Shown piece after piece: positions 6,767 to 11,994 of a DNA stretch of 11,994 bases (within the stretch, counting starts at the first letter, position 1; every line of letters begins with the position of its first letter). The stretch is from assembly GCA_023423855.1 (NCBI GenBank), contig JAFAEU010000198.1:1-11994 (forward strand). The letters run 5' to 3'. The notes under the pieces are model-generated. The model was not told where the DNA came from. It did not search any database and worked only from the letters and a program-made list of their open reading frames with translations. Position numbers and translations under genes: made by a program. The stretch is from Pseudomonadota bacterium. Its GTDB lineage: Bacteria > Pseudomonadota > Gammaproteobacteria > Xanthomonadales > Xanthomonadaceae.

Positions 6767-8188
6767 ATGCACGATTCCCTACTGCTGTTCGGCGCCACCG
6801 GCGACCTTGCCCAACGCTACCTGTTCCCCTCGCTGCTGCACCTGCTGCGCGACCGGCTGCTGCCGGAATCCTTCCGGGTGATCGCGATCGGCCGCACCGA
6901 GCACGACGACGACGGCTTCCGCGCCTGGCTGCGCGGGCGCATCGGCAACGGCGACTCGCGCAACGACGGCGCCCTCGACAGCCTGCTCGGGCGCATCCAC
7001 TACCACGCGCTCGACCTCAACGACACCGCGGGCATGGCCGCGACCCTGTCGCGCTACGCCGACCGCCCCGCGGTCAGCTACCTGTCGACGCCGCCGAACC
7101 TGTTCGAATCCGCCTGCAACGGGCTCAAGGCCGCCGGCCTGCTGGAGCCGCCGTCGCGGCTGGTGCTGGAGAAGCCGATCGGCCACGACCTGCCCTCGGC
7201 GCGCGAGATCGACGCCACGCTCAAGTCGGCGCTGGATGAATCGCGAATCTTCCGCATCGACCACTACCTGGGCAAGGCGCCGGTGCAGAACCTGCTCGCG
7301 CTGCGCTTCGGCAATACCCTGCTCGAGGCGGTGTGGCAGCACCGCTGGATCGAGTCGGTCGACATCATCGTCGCCGAAACCGCCGGCGTGGACGGCCGCG
7401 AGGGCTACTACGCCGACTACGGCGCGCTGCGCGACATGGTGCAGAACCACATGCTGCAGTTGCTGGCGCTGATCGCGATGGAGCCGCCGGCCGTGCTCGA
7501 CGCCGACAGCATCCGCGACGAGAAGCGCAAGGTGCTGCGCGCGCTGCGCCCGATGACCGCCGCCGACGCCGCCACCGACAGCGTGCGCGGCCGCTACGGG
7601 CCGGGCGTGGTGGAAGGCGCGGCGGCGAAAGGTTTTAAGGCTGACAGCGCTGTCGAAACCTTCGTCGGCCTGCGCGCCTGGATCGACAACTGGCGCTGGG
7701 CCGGCGTGCCGTTCCGGCTGGTGACGGGCAAGCGCATGCCGTCGCGCACGACCGAGGTGCTGATCAACTTCAAGCCGGTCACGCACTGGGTGTTCGACCG
7801 CCCCGACCAGCAGCACGCGCACCCCAATAGCCTGCGCATGCGCCTGCAGCCGGAGGAGACCATCGAGCTCGGCCTGATGGGCAGCCTCGCCGCGCCGGAA
7901 TGGGGCGCGACCGAACTGCTGCCGATGTCGCTGGACCTGTCGATGCTGCCGCCCAAGCGCCGCATCGCCTACGAGCGGCTGATGATCGACGCGCTCAAGG
8001 GCGACCAGACCCTGTTCGTGCGCGACGACGAGGTTGAGGCCGCCTGGCGCTGGATCGACAGCGTCAGCGCCGCCTGGCAGCAGGCCGGTACGCCGGTGCA
8101 GGAATACCCCGCCGGCTCGTGGGGGCCGGCCGCCGCCCCGCCGTTACAGCCGCGCACCCTCGGCGGCAAGGGTGGGCGCGGCGGATGA
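6767..8188 (+). CDS. zwf: Glucose-6-phosphate 1-dehydrogenase, Zwf
   Basis: Zwf oxidises glucose-6-phosphate to 6-phosphogluconolactone with NAD(P)+, the entry to the Entner-Doudoroff and pentose phosphate routes. The 473-residue protein has a Rossmann motif GATGDLAQR (9-17), EKPIG (135-139), substrate motif RIDHYLGK (163-170), and H228 in MVQNHMLQ. H166 to H228 has the same 62-residue spacing as the catalytic pair in the Leuconostoc enzyme. Further family signatures are ETFVGL (297-302), IDNWRWAGVPF (306-316) and TGKRMPSR (320-327). The motif normally reads GDLxKR; here Gln16 replaces Lys. The loop at about 284-296 seems short and is encoded by atypical codons around a palindrome. The glycine-rich C-terminal tail overlaps the glk ribosome-binding region. 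It starts 18 nt after GH1 with a weak Shine-Dalgarno and overlaps glk by ATGA. Confidence 0.96.
   Translation: MHDSLLLFGATGDLAQRYLFPSLLHLLRDRLLPESFRVIAIGRTEHDDDGFRAWLRGRIGNGDSRNDGALDSLLGRIHYHALDLNDTAGMAATLSRYADRPAVSYLSTPPNLFESACNGLKAAGLLEPPSRLVLEKPIGHDLPSAREIDATLKSALDESRIFRIDHYLGKAPVQNLLALRFGNTLLEAVWQHRWIESVDIIVAETAGVDGREGYYADYGALRDMVQNHMLQLLALIAMEPPAVLDADSIRDEKRKVLRALRPMTAADAATDSVRGRYGPGVVEGAAAKGFKADSAVETFVGLRAWIDNWRWAGVPFRLVTGKRMPSRTTEVLINFKPVTHWVFDRPDQQHAHPNSLRMRLQPEETIELGLMGSLAAPEWGATELLPMSLDLSMLPPKRRIAYERLMIDALKGDQTLFVRDDEVEAAWRWIDSVSAAWQQAGTPVQEYPAGSWGPAAAPPLQPRTLGGKGGRGG
7627..7663. promoter_or_regulatory. Operator-like palindrome inside zwf
   Basis: GACAGCGCTGTC (7643-7654) is a perfect 12-bp palindrome. 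With flanks it reads TGACAGCGCTGTCG, matching 13 of 14 positions of a symmetric TGACAGCGCTGTCA site of the LacI-family type with an AGCGCT centre. Outer short arms GGTTT (7631-7635) and AAACC (7656-7660) flank it asymmetrically. The zwf codons here (GGT, TTT, GCT, GCT) are unlike the G/C-ending codons around them, suggesting constraint on the DNA or RNA sequence. Function is inferred; it could be an internal operator, a roadblock site or chance. Confidence 0.35.
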
Positions 8189-9192
8189 GCGGCGAATCGC
8201 GCGTCCTGCTGGCCGACATCGGCGGCACCAACGCCCGCTTCGCGCTGGCCGACCCGGCGTCGAACACGCCGCTGCTCGGCGACAGCGTGCAGGCCTTCGC
8301 GGTGGCCGACTTCCCCTCGCTGGCGGAGGCCGCGCGCCACTACCTGCACGAGACCGGCGAGCAGGAGACCGGCATCCGCCACGGCGTGTTCGCCGTCGCC
8401 GGCCGCGTCGACGGCGACGAGGCGCGCATCACCAACCATCCCTGGGTGATCTCGCGGCCGCGCACGCAGGCCCAACTCGGCTTCGAGCGCGTCACCCTGA
8501 TCAACGATTTCGCCGCGCAGGCGATGGCCATCCCGCTGCTGCAGCCCGGCGACATCGCGCAGATTGGCGGCGTGCCCTGGATCCGCGAGGAATCGCCACG
8601 GCACCGCACCTACGCCATCCTCGGGCCCGGCACCGGGCTCGGCGTCGGCGCCCTGGTCATCCGCGACGGCCGCCAGTACCCACTGGAAACCGAGGGCGGC
8701 CACGTCAGCTTCCCACCCGGCACGCCGGAGGAACTGGCGATCCTCGACCGCCTGTCCGCGCAGTTCGGGCGCGTCTCCAACGAACGCCTGATCTGCGGCC
8801 CGGGCCTGGTCAACATCCATCGCGCGCTGAGCGAACTCGCCGGCGAGGATCCCGGCCCGCTGCAGCCGGCCGACATCACCGCGCGCGCCCAGGCCGGCGA
8901 TCCGCGCTGCATGCGCGCGGTCGATGTGTTCTGCGCGGTGTTCGGCGCGATCTCCGGCGATCTCGTGCTCACCCTCGGCGCCTGGGACGGCGTGTTCCTG
9001 ACCGGCGGCCTGGTGCCGAAGATGCTCGACGCCCTGCAGCATTCGGGTTTCCGCCAGCGCTTCGAGCACAAGGGCCGCTTCTCGCCGACGATGGCGCGGG
9101 TGCCCTCGCTCGCCGTGCTGCATCCGCACGCCGGCCTGCTCGGCACCGCTGCGATCGCGCGCCAGGAAGCGCTGGAGGCGCGGCCGGCGTGA
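8185..9192 (+). CDS. glk: Glucokinase, Glk (non-ROK type)
   Basis: Glk phosphorylates glucose to glucose-6-phosphate with ATP in the cytoplasm, linking glucose released by GH1 or GH15 to Zwf. The 335-residue protein matches the proteobacterial glucokinase family (E. coli Glk about 321). Phosphate-1 motif LADIGGTNARFAL (9-21), substrate motif LINDFAAQA (105-113, with N107 and D108), phosphate-2 GPGTGLGVG (147-155), ETEGGHVSFPP (168-178) and an adenosine-site segment near LTLGAWDGVFLTGGL are all present. It lacks the cysteine-rich zinc motif of ROK kinases. The ATG at 8185 overlaps the zwf stop in ATGA and is preceded by AAGGGTGGG; the in-frame ATG at 8119 adds 22 residues before the conserved strand and is rejected. 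It is coupled to pgl by a GTGA overlap. Confidence 0.95.
   Translation: MSGESRVLLADIGGTNARFALADPASNTPLLGDSVQAFAVADFPSLAEAARHYLHETGEQETGIRHGVFAVAGRVDGDEARITNHPWVISRPRTQAQLGFERVTLINDFAAQAMAIPLLQPGDIAQIGGVPWIREESPRHRTYAILGPGTGLGVGALVIRDGRQYPLETEGGHVSFPPGTPEELAILDRLSAQFGRVSNERLICGPGLVNIHRALSELAGEDPGPLQPADITARAQAGDPRCMRAVDVFCAVFGAISGDLVLTLGAWDGVFLTGGLVPKMLDALQHSGFRQRFEHKGRFSPTMARVPSLAVLHPHAGLLGTAAIARQEALEARPA
9174..9178 (+). promoter_or_regulatory. Shine-Dalgarno site supporting the pgl GTG start
   Basis: GGAGG lies 10 nt before the GTG at 9189, within the glk coding end. The alternative ATG at 9249 has only G/C-rich sequence without a purine-rich site before it. Together with the GTGA overlap with the glk stop, this favours the GTG start. 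Confidence 0.55.
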
Positions 9193-9935
9193 CCAGCCAC
9201 GACACCCGCCCCGAATCCGCCCACCCGGCCTTCCGCCCGCGGGTGCGCATGCACAGCTACGAGTCGCAGATGCAGTGGACCTGGGGCGCGGCGGTTGCGA
9301 TCTCCTCGGTGCTGGCGCGCGACCTGCAGCACAAGCCGCGCGCGCGCCTGCTGCTGTCGGGCGGCAGCACGCCGGCGCCGGTGTACGCCGCGCTGTCGAA
9401 GGCGCCGCTGGATTGGGACCGCGTCGACATCGCCCTGGTCGACGAGCGCTGGCTGCTGCCGGACGATCCCGACAGCAACTCGCGGCTGGTGCGCGAGTCG
9501 CTGCTGCAGAACAACGCCATCAAAGCGCGCTTCGAGAACATCACCCGCCCCGGCCGCAGCATCGAGGAGGCGGTGAACACCGCCAACCTGCACGCGCAGG
9601 CGCCGCCCGGCGTGGTCGTGCTGGGCATGGGCGAGGACGGCCACACCGCCTCGCTGTTCCCGCGCATGCAGGGCCTCGACGCCGCGCTGGAGTCGCGCGC
9701 GGCCTACGTCTCCGCCGACGCCACCGGCTGCCCCGGCGCCGGCAAGTTCCTGCGTCGCATCAGCCTGACGCCGGCCGGGCTCGCGCCCGCGCACACGCGC
9801 CTGCTGCTGATCCGCGGCGAAAGCAAGCGCAAGCTGCTCGACCGCGTGCTCGACGGCAACGACCCGCACGAATACCCCGCGCGGATCGCCTTCCTGACGC
9901 CCGGCGCGACGCTGGACATCCACTGGTGTCCATGA
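9189..9935 (+). CDS. pgl: 6-phosphogluconolactonase, Pgl (DevB/SOL family)
   Basis: Pgl hydrolyses 6-phosphogluconolactone to 6-phosphogluconate. From the GTG start it has 248 residues, close to the family's 230-260. Visible motifs are [17 protein letters not shown] (54-70), [18 protein letters not shown] (84-101), the signature [13 protein letters not shown] (146-158), and RISLT (190-194) near the C-terminal part of the site. The GTG at 9189 overlaps the glk stop as GTGA and has GGAGG upstream. Starting at the ATG at 9249 would remove 20 poorly conserved residues and still leave the core, so the start is likely but not certain. Between Glk/Zwf and Edd, it completes oxidation of glucose-6-phosphate to 6-phosphogluconate. 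Its stop codon overlaps the ATG of a 17-codon mini-ORF. Confidence 0.93.
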   Translation: MTSHDTRPESAHPAFRPRVRMHSYESQMQWTWGAAVAISSVLARDLQHKPRARLLLSGGSTPAPVYAALSKAPLDWDRVDIALVDERWLLPDDPDSNSRLVRESLLQNNAIKARFENITRPGRSIEEAVNTANLHAQAPPGVVVLGMGEDGHTASLFPRMQGLDAALESRAAYVSADATGCPGAGKFLRRISLTPAGLAPAHTRLLLIRGESKRKLLDRVLDGNDPHEYPARIAFLTPGATLDIHWCP

Positions 9936-9981
9936 CCGCGCGGTCGCGACGCCCCAGACACGCCTCATCGCCAGAACGCCA

Positions 9982-9985
<4 letters not shown>
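9932..9985 (+). CDS. Possible 17-residue coupling mini-ORF between pgl and edd
   Basis: The ATG at 9932 overlaps the pgl TGA as ATGA (9932-9935), and the mini-ORF's own TGA (9983-9985) overlaps the edd ATG as ATGA (9982-9985). The peptide, [17 protein letters not shown], is strongly basic, with five Arg and one His, and resembles nothing I recognise. The edd start has no evident Shine-Dalgarno site, so ribosomes ending pgl could re-initiate here, translate the short frame and re-initiate again on edd. The peptide itself may have no function. Two exact overlaps could also be chance, as the gap is only 46 nt; conservation is unknown. Confidence 0.35.
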
Positions 9986-11898
<1,913 letters not shown>

Positions 11899-11915
11899 TG
11901 CTTTCGGCCGGGCGT

Positions 11916-11990
11916 TGTCATCCCGAGCGCAGCGAGGGATCTTGCATCCGGTCGCCGGGAACAAGATCCCTCGCTGCGCGCGGGATGACA
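11916..11990. repeat. Long inverted repeat (palindromic dispersed element) after edd
   Basis: A 29-nt left arm (11916-11944, beginning TGTCATCCCGAGCGCAGCG) and a 29-nt right arm (11962-11990) are complementary at 28 of 29 positions, with a 17-nt spacer. The one mismatch is T against G in the CGCTCGG/CGCGCGG segment. It starts 17 nt past the edd stop. The TCATCCCGAGCGCAGCGAGGGATC core is a widespread dispersed repeat type in G+C-rich proteobacteria, from memory. No transposase or T-tract is visible. It may end or protect the edd transcript and separates edd from any eda beyond the window. Confidence 0.75.
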
Positions 11991-11994
11991 GCCG

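Noticed and set aside
5039..6772. 577-codon open frame on the minus strand opposite GH1, running into ugpC
   Set aside because: It is antisense to GH1, crosses the divergent promoter region and ends in an out-of-frame copy of the ugpC Walker A region.

Overview
The window is very G+C-rich (roughly 70% by eye), with the strong G/C third-position bias and long antisense shadow frames this produces. Gene content and order (a Zwf-Glk-Pgl-Edd Entner-Doudoroff cluster, an OtsB/GH15/OtsA trehalose cluster, palindromic dispersed repeats) suggest a gammaproteobacterium of the Xanthomonadaceae/Lysobacteraceae, such as Lysobacter, Luteimonas or a relative. The family is inferred from recall of gene order; no 16S or other marker is present. 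I see no tRNA, rRNA, CRISPR, transposase or phage gene.

The layout is two divergent operons around one regulatory region (5187-5374). Leftward, on the minus strand: a MalK/UgpC-type sugar ABC ATPase (4092-5186), otsB trehalose-6-phosphate phosphatase (3296-4045), a GH15 glucoamylase/trehalase-like enzyme (1434-3212) and otsA trehalose-6-phosphate synthase (64-1437). Rightward: a GH1 beta-glucosidase (5375-6748), zwf (6767-8188), glk (8185-9192), pgl (9189-9935) and edd (9982-11898). A palindromic repeat lies just beyond the last gene of each set (18-36 and 11916-11990). No gap of 300 bases or more lacks a gene.

The rightward set encodes a nearly complete route: beta-glucoside to glucose (GH1), glucose to glucose-6-phosphate (Glk), to 6-phosphogluconolactone (Zwf), to 6-phosphogluconate (Pgl), to KDPG (Edd). 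Only KDPG aldolase (eda) is missing and may lie past the right edge. The leftward set makes trehalose from UDP-glucose and glucose-6-phosphate, and its GH15 enzyme may return glucose from trehalose or alpha-glucans. The divergent region carries a LacI/GalR-like operator placed over the likely start of the beta-glucosidase transcript.

Most of this is recognisable central carbon metabolism, and I do not see a clearly new system. The details most worth a second look are a 17-codon mini-ORF joined to both pgl and edd by ATGA overlaps, an operator-like palindrome inside zwf in a patch of atypical codons, a hairpin over the otsB stop codon, and a Lys-to-Gln change in a normally conserved Zwf motif.
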